From: Desulfomonile tiedjei
GTDB lineage: Bacteria > Desulfobacterota > Desulfomonilia > Desulfomonilales > Desulfomonilaceae
Direction of reading: 5' to 3'
DNA length: 64,000 nucleotides
Assembly: GCA_016212925.1 (NCBI GenBank)
Contig: JACRDF010000047.1
Location: forward strand, 62,001-126,000
In this document: one piece after another, positions 8,055 to 17,503 of the stretch
Layout: each line of letters opens with the position of its first letter
How positions within the stretch are numbered: position 1 is the stretch's first letter
The notes under the pieces: model-generated
Database searches by the model: none
The model's input: the letters and a program-made list of their open reading frames with translations, nothing else
What the model was told of the DNA's origin: nothing
Made by a program: the position numbers and the translations under genes

Positions 8055-9092
8055 TCAAGTCTGCAACTGTTTTCGGCTCCGCCTGATTTCAGTCGCCCTG
8101 TCAGCCAGCTTCTTTGCCTCTTCGGGCTTTCCCATCTTTGTGTAAACGTCGGCCAAGTCGGTCAGCACGTTGGCGACCTTGGGATGGTCGCTTCCCAGGT
8201 TTCGTTCAAAAAGCATTAGAGCCCTGCGGTACAGGGGCTCCGCTTTCGAATATTGTCCTTCCGAGCAGTACAGGGCCGCGGACACGTATAGATTTGCCGC
8301 GTGGCCAAATGAGGCCTGTGTTTCCCCACCATGCTGGGAAAAATCCTGAAAAGCCAACACAACGCCTGTGAGGTTTCCTTTGGAATCGTGAACCGGCACC
8401 ACATTATGTTCGATATTTATCTCAGTTTGGTTTTTGGAAACCAATATATGTCTCGCGCTGCCCTGTACCGTTCCGGCTTTTAAGGGCATCGGAACAGGGT
8501 TCTCCAATATCTCGCCGGTCTTTTGGTCCCTCAAAACATATACTTCGGTGAAATGTTTCCCAAAAGCGCTTTCTTGGCTCCAGCCGGTCAGAGTCTCGGC
8601 GGAATAATTCATGTGTTTTATGATGCCGTCCGAATCGCTAACTATAACCGCTTCTCCCAATATGTTCAAAGTTGCGGACAACCAGACGGCGCTATCCTTG
8701 ATCTTCTTTTCTTGTTGGTGTCTGTAAAGGCAGACTTCGATGGTGGTCCGCAATTCGCGTTCGGAAGTGGGTTTTATAAGATAACCGTACGGCTCCGTCA
8801 TCTTAGCTCGGTTCAGCCTATGTTCATCGGCATAGGCTGTAAGATAAACTACCGGGATATCGTGCCGCTCCCGGATTCGCCCCGCGGTCTCGATGCCGTC
8901 GAGATCGCCGTGCAGCTTAATATCCATCAGAATGAGGTCCGGTGGCACTTTGTCCACCCTCGATATGGCCTCTTCTCCCGACGAAACAATAGCGTTTACT
9001 CGATAGCCCATGGCTTTGAGAGCTTCTTCCAGCTCCATGGCCACGACCACCTCATCCTCGACGATCATTATTTCCGCACTTGCTGCCATCAT
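8055..9092 (-). CDS. Response regulator with receiver, PAS and TPR regions
   Basis: 345 residues. The N-terminal receiver (about 5-120) has the acidic pair at E12-D13, phospho-acceptor D57 (PPDLILMDIKL) and the conserved lysine in GYLIKP. A PAS domain follows (about 125-235, with VSDSDGIIKHMNYSAETLTG), then tetratricopeptide-like repeats (EGQYSKAEPLYRRALMLFE, then LADVYTKMGKPEEA). No DNA-binding domain is seen, so output is likely protein-protein. It starts 11 bp after the kinase stop, so the pair is an operon. MM at 9092/9089 are alternative starts. Confidence 0.9.
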   Translation of the reverse strand: MMAASAEIMIVEDEVVVAMELEEALKAMGYRVNAIVSSGEEAISRVDKVPPDLILMDIKLHGDLDGIETAGRIRERHDIPVVYLTAYADEHRLNRAKMTEPYGYLIKPTSERELRTTIEVCLYRHQQEKKIKDSAVWLSATLNILGEAVIVSDSDGIIKHMNYSAETLTGWSQESAFGKHFTEVYVLRDQKTGEILENPVPMPLKAGTVQGSARHILVSKNQTEINIEHNVVPVHDSKGNLTGVVLAFQDFSQHGGETQASFGHAANLYVSAALYCSEGQYSKAEPLYRRALMLFERNLGSDHPKVANVLTDLADVYTKMGKPEEAKKLADRATEIRRSRKQLQT

Positions 9093-9102
9093 GGGCCCTG
9101 CC

Positions 9103-10446
9103 TCATGTATCCAAGCCGCCCTCCAGTGCTTCAAACTCTATTCTGAACTCCGTTCCCGGTTCTGTCCGGAGTTCCATTGTGCCATGAAGCTGCAGCTCAG
9201 TAAGATTGCTAACCAACCTCAAACCCAGAGATTCCGAATTGCGATAATCGAAACCCGGTGGGAATCCCTGACCGTTGTCTCCTACTATAAGCCTGTACTT
9301 GCCGTTTGCCAGGCTACGAAGTGAGACTTTGATGTGCTTTGGCCCTTCGCTGCCAAAGGCATGCTTCAGGCAGTTGGATATCAACTCACTCACTATCAGG
9401 CTGCACGGAACAGCAGTCCTGATTCCAAGATAGATCTCATCCACGTCCATTTCAAGTGATATGCTGTCGGTGTCGGAAGAATACGAACGAAGCAGTTCTT
9501 CCGTGAGAGTTCGCAGATAGGCACGGTAGTCGATTCTCGAAAGCGTCCCCGAACGATAGAGCTGCTCATGAATCAGGGACATGGACCTGACGCGGCTTTG
9601 GCTGTCCTGCAGCGCACCGGCGACCTTTTCATCCTTGACCGCCCTACTCTGGAGCGCCAGAAGACTGATTATGACTTGCAGATTGTTTTTTACACGGTGA
9701 TGAATCTCGCCAAGGAGGACTTCCTTTTCTTTTAGCGAAGCCCGAAGTTGATCTTCCACCTTCATTCGCTGAGCAACTTCAAGCTGGAGCAGCTTGTTGG
9801 TGGTTTCTCGTTCTCCTATTTCATTCTGGAGGCGCTCGTTGATGGTTTTCAACTCCAGGGTGCGCTGCGCCACGCGCTTCTCGAGTTCGTCTCTGGAATC
9901 GCTCAGTGCTTTCTCTTGCTTATTTTTCAGGACCAGTTCTCTCTTCTCGGCTGTGATGTCTTCCACAATCACCAGAATGGCCCTTTGTACCCCCAATCTG
10001 AGCGTGCGGAGGTGAATTCTTCCCCAAACTCTCCTTTTGCCTATCTCCAGGATGGCCTCAGCCACCAAGGCCTTCCTTGTCGTAAAGACCCTTTCCACCA
10101 AGCCTTGTGCCCTTTCGGCCACTCCCGCGTTAGCAAAAAGACTTGAAAAAGGCCTCCCCAGAACATCTGCGTAGTTGCTGCTGATTTTGCCGCAAAAGTG
10201 GTTGGCAAAGACAATGGAGAATGACTGGTCCACAAGCAATGCAGGTATCGGCAAGGCATGCAGGAGATTTCGGAATGAGGAAGCTCTGGCCCCGCCCACG
10301 TTAAAGCTTCCTGACTGGGTCAGGTTCTCTGTAAAGAGCGTGCTGAGATCTATCGTTTCCGTTCCGATGCGCCCTGTCTCAGGCTCGTCCCGCAGGTCAT
10401 CGGACACGTCAAAGGACTCGAAAGTAGGTAGTGTTTTTTCACGCAT
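9103..10446 (-). CDS. PAS-containing sensor histidine kinase (HisKA_2 type)
   Basis: 447 residues, with no membrane segment. A PAS domain spans about 60-165, a coiled coil about 165-240, and the HisKA_2 dimerisation box EIHHRVKNNLQ (His 249/250) comes next. The HATPase has its N-box near LISNCLKHAFG and a G-box at DNGQGFPPGF. Soluble kinases of this type commonly sense redox or ligand signals through PAS. ATG at 10446 is chosen over an upstream in-frame TTG at 10476. Co-transcribed with the response regulator at 8055-9092, its evident partner. Confidence 0.93.
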   Translation of the reverse strand: MREKTLPTFESFDVSDDLRDEPETGRIGTETIDLSTLFTENLTQSGSFNVGGARASSFRNLLHALPIPALLVDQSFSIVFANHFCGKISSNYADVLGRPFSSLFANAGVAERAQGLVERVFTTRKALVAEAILEIGKRRVWGRIHLRTLRLGVQRAILVIVEDITAEKRELVLKNKQEKALSDSRDELEKRVAQRTLELKTINERLQNEIGERETTNKLLQLEVAQRMKVEDQLRASLKEKEVLLGEIHHRVKNNLQVIISLLALQSRAVKDEKVAGALQDSQSRVRSMSLIHEQLYRSGTLSRIDYRAYLRTLTEELLRSYSSDTDSISLEMDVDEIYLGIRTAVPCSLIVSELISNCLKHAFGSEGPKHIKVSLRSLANGKYRLIVGDNGQGFPPGFDYRNSESLGLRLVSNLTELQLHGTMELRTEPGTEFRIEFEALEGGLDT

Positions 10447-10777
10447 TGGCTTTCGCCGACATTTATTCGGGATCAATGCTCACTGCAACCAATACCGTTA
10501 CATGCTGACGGCACTTGCGCAAGCTGTTCTGCTCGAAAAGCCCTTTTTTGCGGCCAAATCACGCGCAAAATCTACGGCAAAACGTTCACCGGTCTTTTCC
10601 AAGATAGCGCGGACACAATAAGCAAAAGAATGATCTCGTTTTGCTACCAAAGGTCTTTCATGTTCCGCAATTAAAACAAATACAATCCGCCAAGCTATCC
10701 TTCACATAATTCTCACCCTCAGCATGATTGTACCAGCCCGTGTACAGATGTCAAGTAAAGCTTTTTATTCAGCCTTT
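10447..10777. other. Intergenic region, no gene seen
   Basis: AT-richer than the neighbouring genes and without a credible coding frame. It should carry the promoter of the minus-strand kinase operon, but no promoter consensus stands out. Confidence 0.5.
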
Positions 10778-11042
10778 GGCCTCGCCCGCCGCATGCTGGA
10801 AACCGCGCCTACATGACGATTGCCGGCCTGCAAAGAATCATCCGGTTTACCCTTACCGGAAATGTTTATGCGGTAACTTGACTGTGCAAGCTTGGGTGTC
10901 TATCCTCAAAGGCAGAGGATATTATAAATCAACATTTTTACCGAAAGAAACAATTGTTTCTATTTTTTGAGCGACCAAAGAGAGAATTGATCGGCGGACA
11001 TAACGGAAAGGAGGAAAATAAATTGGAACTGAGCCGCTATGA
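10778..11042 (+). repeat. 265-bp direct repeat, copy 1 (promoter and leader)
   Basis: Nearly identical and gap-free with 13500-13764. It contains a sigma70-like promoter (TTGACT at 10878, 17-bp spacer, TATCCT at 10901), the ribosome binding site AGGAGG, the TTG start at 11023 and the first six codons of the coiled-coil gene found intact at 13745. The initial ~45 bp are more diverged than the rest. After 11042 the sequence leaves the coiled-coil gene and joins a glgX fragment. Confidence 0.92.
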
Positions 11043-11045
11043 CCC

Positions 11046-11233
11046 GGGATTTACTGGGGAAGAACAGAGTGGTGTGCCGCTTCTTAAAGCTCATGATCGC
11101 TTTTCGAAAAGCGCATCCGTCGCTCGGGCGAAGTCGTTTTTGGAGAGACGACATCAGATGCTTCGGCGTCGACCCCGAGGTTGACTGGTCTTCCGAATCC
11201 CGCAGTTTGGCCTTTTTCCCAAGCGGAGAGTCT
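11046..11233 (+). pseudogene. Truncated glgX fragment
   Basis: Aligns without gaps to glgX positions 16101-16288. The translated block (MIAFRKAHPSLGRSRFWRDD, then EVDWSSESRS) repeats the GlgX C-terminal region with scattered substitutions. It lacks the catalytic barrel and sits out of frame with the TTG start supplied by the adjoining 265-bp repeat, whose own frame stops at 11184. It is a dead remnant of a duplicated coiled-coil-gene/glgX unit in which about 2.3 kb has been deleted. Confidence 0.9.
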
Positions 11234-11508
11234 CTGCGAATATGGCCCAAGGAAAAACGATGTGAGCCGGTGAATTTGACCGATCCTCACCGCCGAGCAC
11301 TTATCGCCAGTTTTCTCAGTATCTCCAAAACCTCTCCCTCGCTGTCGGTTCAACTACCCTAACCAGCAGAATTTTCTGAGGACTTCGTGTTGGTTCAACC
11401 GTGATGATGCCTCTGCATGAACAAGTCGACTCCATCCAACATTATGCTAACCCCGGAATACCCCCAACCTTTCCGCTCACCGGCTTCGTCATATCATCGG
11501 GAGACGCC

Positions 11509-12696
11509 TCAAAATGCCAGCACCAGGTCTCCTCCTATGCCCCAGAAATACTCCGACATATGTATTGTCTGGCCGACCGATTGCAAAAAAGTGTTTGACG
11601 GTGAAGCAATAACATTAGTGTCGGCGAACTGAATCTCCGGCGCAGAGCCTTTCATGCTCAGATAGGCCCATTTTGCCTTTACGTCCACGTTCAGGGAATT
11701 TCGCAACGGGAACTGAGCGGCCCCCCGGACTTCAAGATAGTACCGCTTCAGACCGGTTGCATTCGTCGTCTGACTGCCTTTGATAAACGCACCACCTGGT
11801 TCGGTTTGTATCCCGTCCCACGTGAACTCGTATCCTCCTAAAAGATAGGGGGCACAGAGAAAGTCAACATGCCATGCGCCAACCTGGGGGAACCCTATTA
11901 CGGTATTCTTCAACCTTGCCCCGATGAGGAGCCCCTGGTAACGAAAGGCCTGGTTCATGGAAAATGCGTCGGTGGAAGGAGCGCCGGAAACGGTGAGAAT
12001 ACCGAAGTTGTTCTGCCAACCGGCCAGTCCCGGAAGAAAAATAAATAAGTTAGCAGGGTCCGAGGGTACGGCCGCGGAATAGGGGTCCAGACTGCTGGCA
12101 ATCCTCGTGTACTTGTACCCGACAAGGAAGTCGACTCCCGGGAGAACAGGAACCATCCCAAGAATGTCCCAGTTCCAAACCCGGCTGCGGTTGTCGAGCG
12201 TGATCACCCCTTCCATGTTGTCGGGAAGAAAGAGGGTGGCCAGGGTTGCACGGCCCCCGGTAACAGCGCTTCCCAAGCCCATTCCCGGCGACGTGGTTTG
12301 CTTGAACTGGGTAATCCGGCCGATGTTCGTCTCAAAATTCAGAACCAGAATCTCGGCGTCCCCGGCTCGCAAACCCCATTGCAATGAAACGTAGGTGTCC
12401 TCAAGTCGGGTCTCCCTCCGGTGGCTGAAAGCGTCGAACTCCGTCTGTGTGTCAAGCTGTCCGGGACCGGCGGCTATGTTATGGTCAACGCGAATGTAGC
12501 CTCGTCCATAGAAAAGCCCGGCCTTGAAGTCCCCCGCTCTCAAGCTGGGCAGAGATGGCCACGATCCGAAGTCTCCGAACAGTGAAGTTCCCGGACCGGA
12601 CGAGAAAGGGAGCGTCTGAGCCCCCGCAGTGGTTGCGAGAACAAGACTGAGCAGCAAAAAGACGACACCCCCCCACATACGACAACAGTTGCACAT
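11509..12696 (-). CDS. Outer-membrane beta-barrel protein (MetA-pathway/SphA-like)
   Basis: 395 residues from the ATG at 12696, with AGGAGGG 4 bases upstream and a signal peptide (GVVFLLLSLVLATTAGAQ). The mature protein is rich in alternating amphipathic beta strands with glycine and aromatic residues and ends in a phenylalanine (GIGGDLVLAF), as outer-membrane barrels do. It resembles the 'phenol MetA degradation' porin-like family, proposed to move hydrophobic aromatics. A longer open frame to 13059 lacks a plausible start. It lies between the two 265-bp repeats, on the opposite strand to them. Confidence 0.7.
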   Translation of the reverse strand: MCNCCRMWGGVVFLLLSLVLATTAGAQTLPFSSGPGTSLFGDFGSWPSLPSLRAGDFKAGLFYGRGYIRVDHNIAAGPGQLDTQTEFDAFSHRRETRLEDTYVSLQWGLRAGDAEILVLNFETNIGRITQFKQTTSPGMGLGSAVTGGRATLATLFLPDNMEGVITLDNRSRVWNWDILGMVPVLPGVDFLVGYKYTRIASSLDPYSAAVPSDPANLFIFLPGLAGWQNNFGILTVSGAPSTDAFSMNQAFRYQGLLIGARLKNTVIGFPQVGAWHVDFLCAPYLLGGYEFTWDGIQTEPGGAFIKGSQTTNATGLKRYYLEVRGAAQFPLRNSLNVDVKAKWAYLSMKGSAPEIQFADTNVIASPSNTFLQSVGQTIHMSEYFWGIGGDLVLAF

Positions 12697-13183
12697 GCTA
12701 CCCTCCTGAACATCCACACGCCAATGAGACCGTTGGGAAAACGTACAACCCGGCAACCCCTCCCAGGTTGCACCGGTAAACAGCAACAATCCAGTATCCT
12801 GGCCCGCACTTAAGATACCTAACGGGCCGCCTGTGGTCCTCCCGGCATTTCCCCCGGAATAATGCCGCTGTCTCCCCATTCTGCCCGTTTGGCACCCGTG
12901 AAGAGTGGAGGGATTGCTCCGCCGACCCTGAAAAGCTCGCCGTCGGAGTCCCACGCGGGCGTCCGCAGGCAAAACCGTCGTCACGTTGATGAAAAGGCCA
13001 CTTTGTCCAGTCTCTGAGCCTACAACACCCTCCGTCACTCCGTCAACCATTTCTTCCACCGCGCTGTAACTCCTCAGTTACGGGTGGAATGTGAAGGGGC
13101 CTCGTTCTTTCTCACGATTTGTGGACGAATGGATTAGACAAGTGAGCCGCGTCGGGGGACGGAGCTTCTGTAAGGGCGGGGTG

Positions 13184-13435
13184 ATGGCTATAGACAATTG
13201 TGCTCTGTGTTTGGAGAAGCAGCGCAGGATTGATGATCTCGAAGAGGCCCAACCCTCCCCGCGCGTAACTGAATGGTTACTATTCAACCTTTGGACCCGC
13301 CCATCCCGACCGATCGGAATATCATGCGCATTGCGCGAGGCTGTCCGAATTTCTCAAAAACCCGAATATGATGGAAATCGTGTCGCGATTCTACTGTCAT
13401 CACATCCGGTTCAAGAGGAGCGGAAAGACCGTTAA
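13184..13435 (+). pseudogene. Possible transposase N-terminus remnant
   Basis: Reads MAIDNCALCLEKQRRIDDLEE and then loses any family-like character. The CxxC-plus-coiled-coil opening resembles the N-termini of some IS66-like transposases in delta-proteobacteria, but this is recollection rather than a proven match. The rest of 12697-13499 shows no gene. The assignment is weak. Confidence 0.25.
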
Positions 13436-13499
13436 ACTGCTCCTACAGTCCCTGTCCTCTCTTGGAGATGATCGAGATGAGAGAAATAAAGTGCATGCC

Positions 13500-13764
13500 G
13501 GCCTCGCCCGTCGCGCACTGGAAATCACGCTTCCATGACGATTGCCGGCCTGCAAAGAATCATCCAGTTTACCCTTACCGGAAATGTTTATGCGGTAACT
13601 TGACTGTGCAAGCTTGGGTGTCTATCCTCAAAGTCAGAGGATATTATAAATCAACATTTTTACCGAAAGAAACAATTGTTTCTATTTTTTGAGCGACCAA
13701 AGAGAGAATTGATCGGCGGACATAACGGAAAGGAGGAAAATAAATTGGAACTGAGCCGCTATGA
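13500..13764 (+). repeat. 265-bp direct repeat, copy 2 (promoter and leader)
   Basis: Second copy of the repeat at 10778-11042, here in its functional context directly in front of the intact coiled-coil gene and glgX. Both copies have the same length and only scattered substitutions, mostly in the first 70 bp, which suggests a fairly recent duplication or ongoing gene conversion. Confidence 0.92.
13600..13628 (+). promoter_or_regulatory. Predicted sigma70 promoter for the coiled-coil/glgX unit
   Basis: TTGACT at 13600-13605 and TATCCT at 13623-13628 with a 17-bp spacer. It would give a leader of about 110 bases before the AGGAGG at 13731-13736. The same arrangement is preserved at 10878-10906. 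A prediction by consensus only. Confidence 0.45.
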
Positions 13765-14080
13765 AGACAGGGTTGAAACTAAAATTCAAGAATGGAACGA
13801 GCGGATAGAGCAGTTGAAGATCGATGCGCAAGACGCCGGTTCTGAGAGAAGAAAGGCATGCGAGGAGGAAATCGAATCACTGATCGCCAACCGTGAAGCT
13901 GTCCGTCGCGGCCTCCTCCGACTGAGCGAAACCGGAGAGGAATTGTGCTCTTCATGTCCTGCGGAGCAGGCTCCTACGAAGGAAGGGCTGGGCGAGGAAG
14001 AGGGTTTACTGGAAAGGATCGTCTCTGAGCCCTACGACCCGATTAGATCGCCAAGGACCACTTACGGACGGGAAGACTGA
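13745..14080 (+). CDS. Small coiled-coil protein
   Basis: 111 residues from the TTG at 13745, with AGGAGG 8 bases upstream. Highly charged, with heptad-like stretches (ETKIQEWNERIEQLKIDAQD) indicating a coiled coil, and one CSSC pair in the middle. No family recognised. It reads toward glgX 372 bp downstream and may share its promoter. In-frame sequence upstream to 13676 lacks a ribosome binding site and is part of the repeat leader. Confidence 0.65.
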   Translation: MELSRYEDRVETKIQEWNERIEQLKIDAQDAGSERRKACEEEIESLIANREAVRRGLLRLSETGEELCSSCPAEQAPTKEGLGEEEGLLERIVSEPYDPIRSPRTTYGRED

Positions 14081-14452
14081 GGCATATAAGCCGGCTCGAT
14101 GCACACTTTTTTCTGCTGTGGCTCCAGGGGTCTCCTGTCCCGACGACAAAAGCACCTTTTGAAAGGAGGACCCGCAAGGTAAGGTCGTGGGAATTTTTTT
14201 GCCGCGTTCCTGGTTTTGTGGCAAAGTTGAATATAATGATTCTCAGAAGTAATTGCCGACACCTGCGATGAGACAGTGGGGACGGCCCCGCGTGCGGAAC
14301 GCGGGGTTGCCCGTCCTTCATGCAGGGGTGAGCCGCCTGTCCCGACAATCCGTGGCCGGGCGGAGCGAGTTCCGGACAAGGCATTCAGCCAAGTCATCAG
14401 GGGGGAGAAAATACATTGTACAAAGATCTTTTTCGCCCCCCGGGGGGACGTC
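14081..14452. other. Intergenic region with hairpin and possible -10 box
   Basis: No gene. A perfect TATAAT lies at 14232-14237 without a good -35, and a hairpin with CCCCGCGT and ACGCGGGG arms lies at about 14279-14316, just upstream of glgX. The hairpin may be a dispersed repeat, since similar 'GGAACGCGG' palindromes occur near 18080 and 55050, or an attenuator. Confidence 0.4.
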
Positions 14453-16501
14453 ATGGACAAATGGACTGCGATCGAAGGTGCTCCGTATCCGTTGGGCGTC
14501 AGCTTTATTCAAGCTGAGAAAGCCTACAATTTTGCCCTTTACTCCAAACACGCCACCGGACTGATCCTCAATTTATACTCCGAGGACGATTCGGCGACTC
14601 CGGTGTTCATCCACCGCTTCAATTACTTGAGGAACAAGTCAGGCCGTGTCTGGCATTGCCGCATCCCGGCCGAGGTCGTGGACCAAGCCCTTTATTACGC
14701 ATACCAGGTGGAAGGTCCGTTTGATCTGGCTGAAGGCCATCGCTTTGACGCGTCCAAAGTCCTGCTCGACCCATACGCCCGCGCAATATGTTTTCCACGT
14801 GCCTTCTCTCGGGAAGCGGCTATCGGTCCGGGGTCCAACGCGGGCAAAGCCCCACTAGGTGTGATCCGTTGCCCCGAGAAGCCGTTTGACTGGACGGGCG
14901 ATCATAAGCCGATGCACACCAGCGACACGATCATCTATGAACTGCACGTTCGGGGCTTCACGCGCCGAGCCAACTCCGGGGTCGATCCCGACAAGCGAGG
15001 GACCTTCGCCGCGCTGGCCCTGAAGATCCCTTACCTTAAAGAGTTGGGTGTGACCGTGGTGGAACTTATGCCGGTGTTCCAGTTCGACCCTCAGGAGGGC
15101 AACTTTTGGGGTTATATGCCGATGAGCTTCTTTGCGCTTCATCAGGCGTATTCCGGGCGCAAGGACTTCTCCGAACAGCTCGACGAGTTCAAAGCAATGG
15201 TCAAGGCCTTTCATCAGGCGGACATCGAGGTTGTCCTGGACGTGGTGTTCAATCATACGGGTGAAGGCAAGGAAGACGGGCCGACGTATGGTTTTCGAGG
15301 CATTGACAACACCACGTACTACCTGCTGGAGGCAGATCGCAGCCGATATCGCAATGACGCGGGCACGGGCAATGTGCTGCACACCGCGAACCGTTATGTG
15401 CGCACCATGATCCTCGACAGCCTGCGCTACTGGGTTAAAGAGACCCATGTGGACGGTTTCCGTTTCGATCTTGCGACCATCTTCACCCGAAATAGCGACG
15501 GCTCCATCAACCTGGCCGACCCGCCGATTGTTTCAGCAATCCGCACTGACCCCGACCTTGCCAAGGTCCTTCTAATTGCTGAAGCGTGGGACGTTTCCTC
15601 TTATCAGCTCGGGCGAAACTTCCCGGGCTCCATGTGGTTTCAGTGGAACGGACAGTATCGGGATGACGCGCGCTCGTTTGTAAGGGGGGACTCGGGGCAA
15701 GTCGGCCGTTTGATGCAACGGCTTTACGGAAGTGACGACCTGTTTCCCGATTCCTTGATTGAGGCTTATCGCCCATTCCAAAGCGTGAACTATATCACCT
15801 CCCACGACGGATTTTGCCTCTATGACCTCGCTGCGTACGATAAGAAGCGCAACTGGGCCAATGGCCATCAAAATATGGATGGCACAGACAATGACCTGTC
15901 CTGGAATTGTGGCTGGGAAGGCGACGAAGGCCTGCTCCCGGCGGTGGCCGCGCTTCGGCGGCGGCAAGTGAAGAATTTCTTTTGCCTGTTGATGCTTTCC
16001 AACGGCACACCGATGTTCTGTGCGGGCGATGAATTTATGAATACGCAGTTGGGAAATAACAACCCGTACAACCAGGACAACGAGACCACCTGGCTCAACT
16101 GGGATTTGCTGGAAAGGAACAAGGACGTATTCCGCTTCTTCAAGCTCATGATCGCTTTTCGAAAAGCCCATCCGTCGCTGGGGCGCAGTCGCTTCTGGAG
16201 AGATGACATCAGGTGGTTCGGCGTAGGCCCCGAAGTTGACTGGTCTTCCCAGTCCCGCAGCATGGCCTTCTTCCTGAACGGAGAGTCGCAGAAGGATCAA
16301 GGCATCTATGTAATGATCAACTCTTCCTCGGAGGAACTCGAATTCGCTATTCAGAAGGGCACAAATTGGCGCCGCGTGGTAGATACGGCCCTGGACGGCC
16401 CTCACGACATCGCGGAGGCAGGGCAAGAAGAACCGCTGACTAGCCTCACTTACCGCGTGAAGCCCAGGTCAGTGGTTGTGTTGTTGGGTAAACCCGCCTG
16501 A
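14453..16501 (+). CDS. glgX: Glycogen debranching enzyme GlgX (GH13)
   Basis: 682 residues. The N-terminal CBM48-like domain is followed by a GH13 barrel with VVFNHTGEG (about 264-272), nucleophile Asp339 in VDGFRFDLA, acid/base Glu377 in LLIAEAWD, and the HD pair at 451-452 (TSHDGF). This is the isoamylase/GlgX/TreX set, which hydrolyses alpha-1,6 branches of glycogen or limit dextrins in the cytoplasm. The ATG at 14453 has GGGGGGA upstream; a longer frame from 14276 has no support. A fragment of this gene recurs at 11046-11233. It ends 5 bp from the convergent metallophosphoesterase stop. Confidence 0.95.
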   Translation: MDKWTAIEGAPYPLGVSFIQAEKAYNFALYSKHATGLILNLYSEDDSATPVFIHRFNYLRNKSGRVWHCRIPAEVVDQALYYAYQVEGPFDLAEGHRFDASKVLLDPYARAICFPRAFSREAAIGPGSNAGKAPLGVIRCPEKPFDWTGDHKPMHTSDTIIYELHVRGFTRRANSGVDPDKRGTFAALALKIPYLKELGVTVVELMPVFQFDPQEGNFWGYMPMSFFALHQAYSGRKDFSEQLDEFKAMVKAFHQADIEVVLDVVFNHTGEGKEDGPTYGFRGIDNTTYYLLEADRSRYRNDAGTGNVLHTANRYVRTMILDSLRYWVKETHVDGFRFDLATIFTRNSDGSINLADPPIVSAIRTDPDLAKVLLIAEAWDVSSYQLGRNFPGSMWFQWNGQYRDDARSFVRGDSGQVGRLMQRLYGSDDLFPDSLIEAYRPFQSVNYITSHDGFCLYDLAAYDKKRNWANGHQNMDGTDNDLSWNCGWEGDEGLLPAVAALRRRQVKNFFCLLMLSNGTPMFCAGDEFMNTQLGNNNPYNQDNETTWLNWDLLERNKDVFRFFKLMIAFRKAHPSLGRSRFWRDDIRWFGVGPEVDWSSQSRSMAFFLNGESQKDQGIYVMINSSSEELEFAIQKGTNWRRVVDTALDGPHDIAEAGQEEPLTSLTYRVKPRSVVVLLGKPA

Positions 16502-16506
16502 TAGGA

Positions 16507-17343
16507 CTACGTGCTCTGCAACTGGAAAACCGTGACCTCGGGACGGACGTTAAAACGCACGTGCAGAAGGTGGCCCACGCCTCGGCTGATGTACATTCGG
16601 CGACCTCCGCTGAGGGCGAACTCCCCGGCAATATAACGTCGGTTGCGGCACGGCAATAGCGGCGGCCGAAAAAACGGCGGTTTGCACTGGCCCCCGTGTG
16701 TGTGGCCCGAGAGGATCCATCCCTCGTAACCGTCCCAGACCGGCAGATCAACCGTATCCGGATTATGACTCAGCACCAGTGCGGGTGATGCAGATTTCAG
16801 GAGGGCTGCCGCCCGCTCTTTGTCGAAACGCTTAGCCAGCAGGTCGTCCAGCCCTACGATCCGGAGCCCTTCGATCTCATGAATTTGATTGCGGAGCACA
16901 GTTATGCCGAAATCCGAGACAATATCGACTGCCTTTGCCGCGACCTCCGGGTGTGACCAATTAGGACCGTAATCGTGGTTCCCGAGAGTGGCCACCGTTG
17001 CCAGACGTCCCATTGGGAAATGCCGATAGACCGACTCCATCCTCTTGAAGGCTCCCGTATAATATGACATCAGGTCGCCCGTCACCACAACGATGTCCGG
17101 CCGAAGCGCGGCCACCCGCTGAAATGTGGCTGTCACGTACTCATCGTTTACTCCTCCCACGTGGATGTCGCTCAGGTGGGCCAGTGTTCGTCCCTGCAAC
17201 GAACGCGGCAGTCCTCGAATCGGCAACGAACGGTGCACGAACTCCACCCAATGGGGCTCTATCTCGAAGGTATATATCCCGACACCTGCACCAGCAGCCA
17301 ACGTGGCCCCCGAAGCCCAAAGAAATTCACGCCGTGTAAGCAA
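16507..17343 (-). CDS. Metallophosphoesterase (YkuE-like) with Tat-type leader
   Basis: 278 residues. It starts MLTRREFLWASGATLAAGAG, a twin-arginine-like signal. Metal-binding motifs appear in order: LSDIHVGG, VVTGDLMSYY, LGNHDYG, LSHNPD and SGHTHGGQ, the calcineurin-like phosphoesterase set. YkuE relatives are envelope-facing phosphodiesterases, some implicated in lipid or UDP-sugar pyrophosphate hydrolysis; the substrate here is unknown. It is convergent with glgX. Confidence 0.92.
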   Translation of the reverse strand: MLTRREFLWASGATLAAGAGVGIYTFEIEPHWVEFVHRSLPIRGLPRSLQGRTLAHLSDIHVGGVNDEYVTATFQRVAALRPDIVVVTGDLMSYYTGAFKRMESVYRHFPMGRLATVATLGNHDYGPNWSHPEVAAKAVDIVSDFGITVLRNQIHEIEGLRIVGLDDLLAKRFDKERAAALLKSASPALVLSHNPDTVDLPVWDGYEGWILSGHTHGGQCKPPFFRPPLLPCRNRRYIAGEFALSGGRRMYISRGVGHLLHVRFNVRPEVTVFQLQST

Positions 17344-17503
17344 TGAAACCTCTCTTTCGTGCCGCCTAACGGCAAAGCCGATCTGCCGAGTGCTTTAAGG
17401 AGCGGAGCACCCGATTAAGGTCAGCAATAGTCTCGCAAGATATGCCTCAGTATAATCACCTGGGGAGAAGCAGGCTCATCTTTGTGATTTTCACAACGTG
17501 CAC

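Noticed and set aside
10728-10970. Two similar small plus-strand frames (10728-10970 and 13462-13692)
   Set aside because: Their similarity comes from the duplicated 265-bp promoter/leader; they cover the promoter and lack ribosome binding sites.
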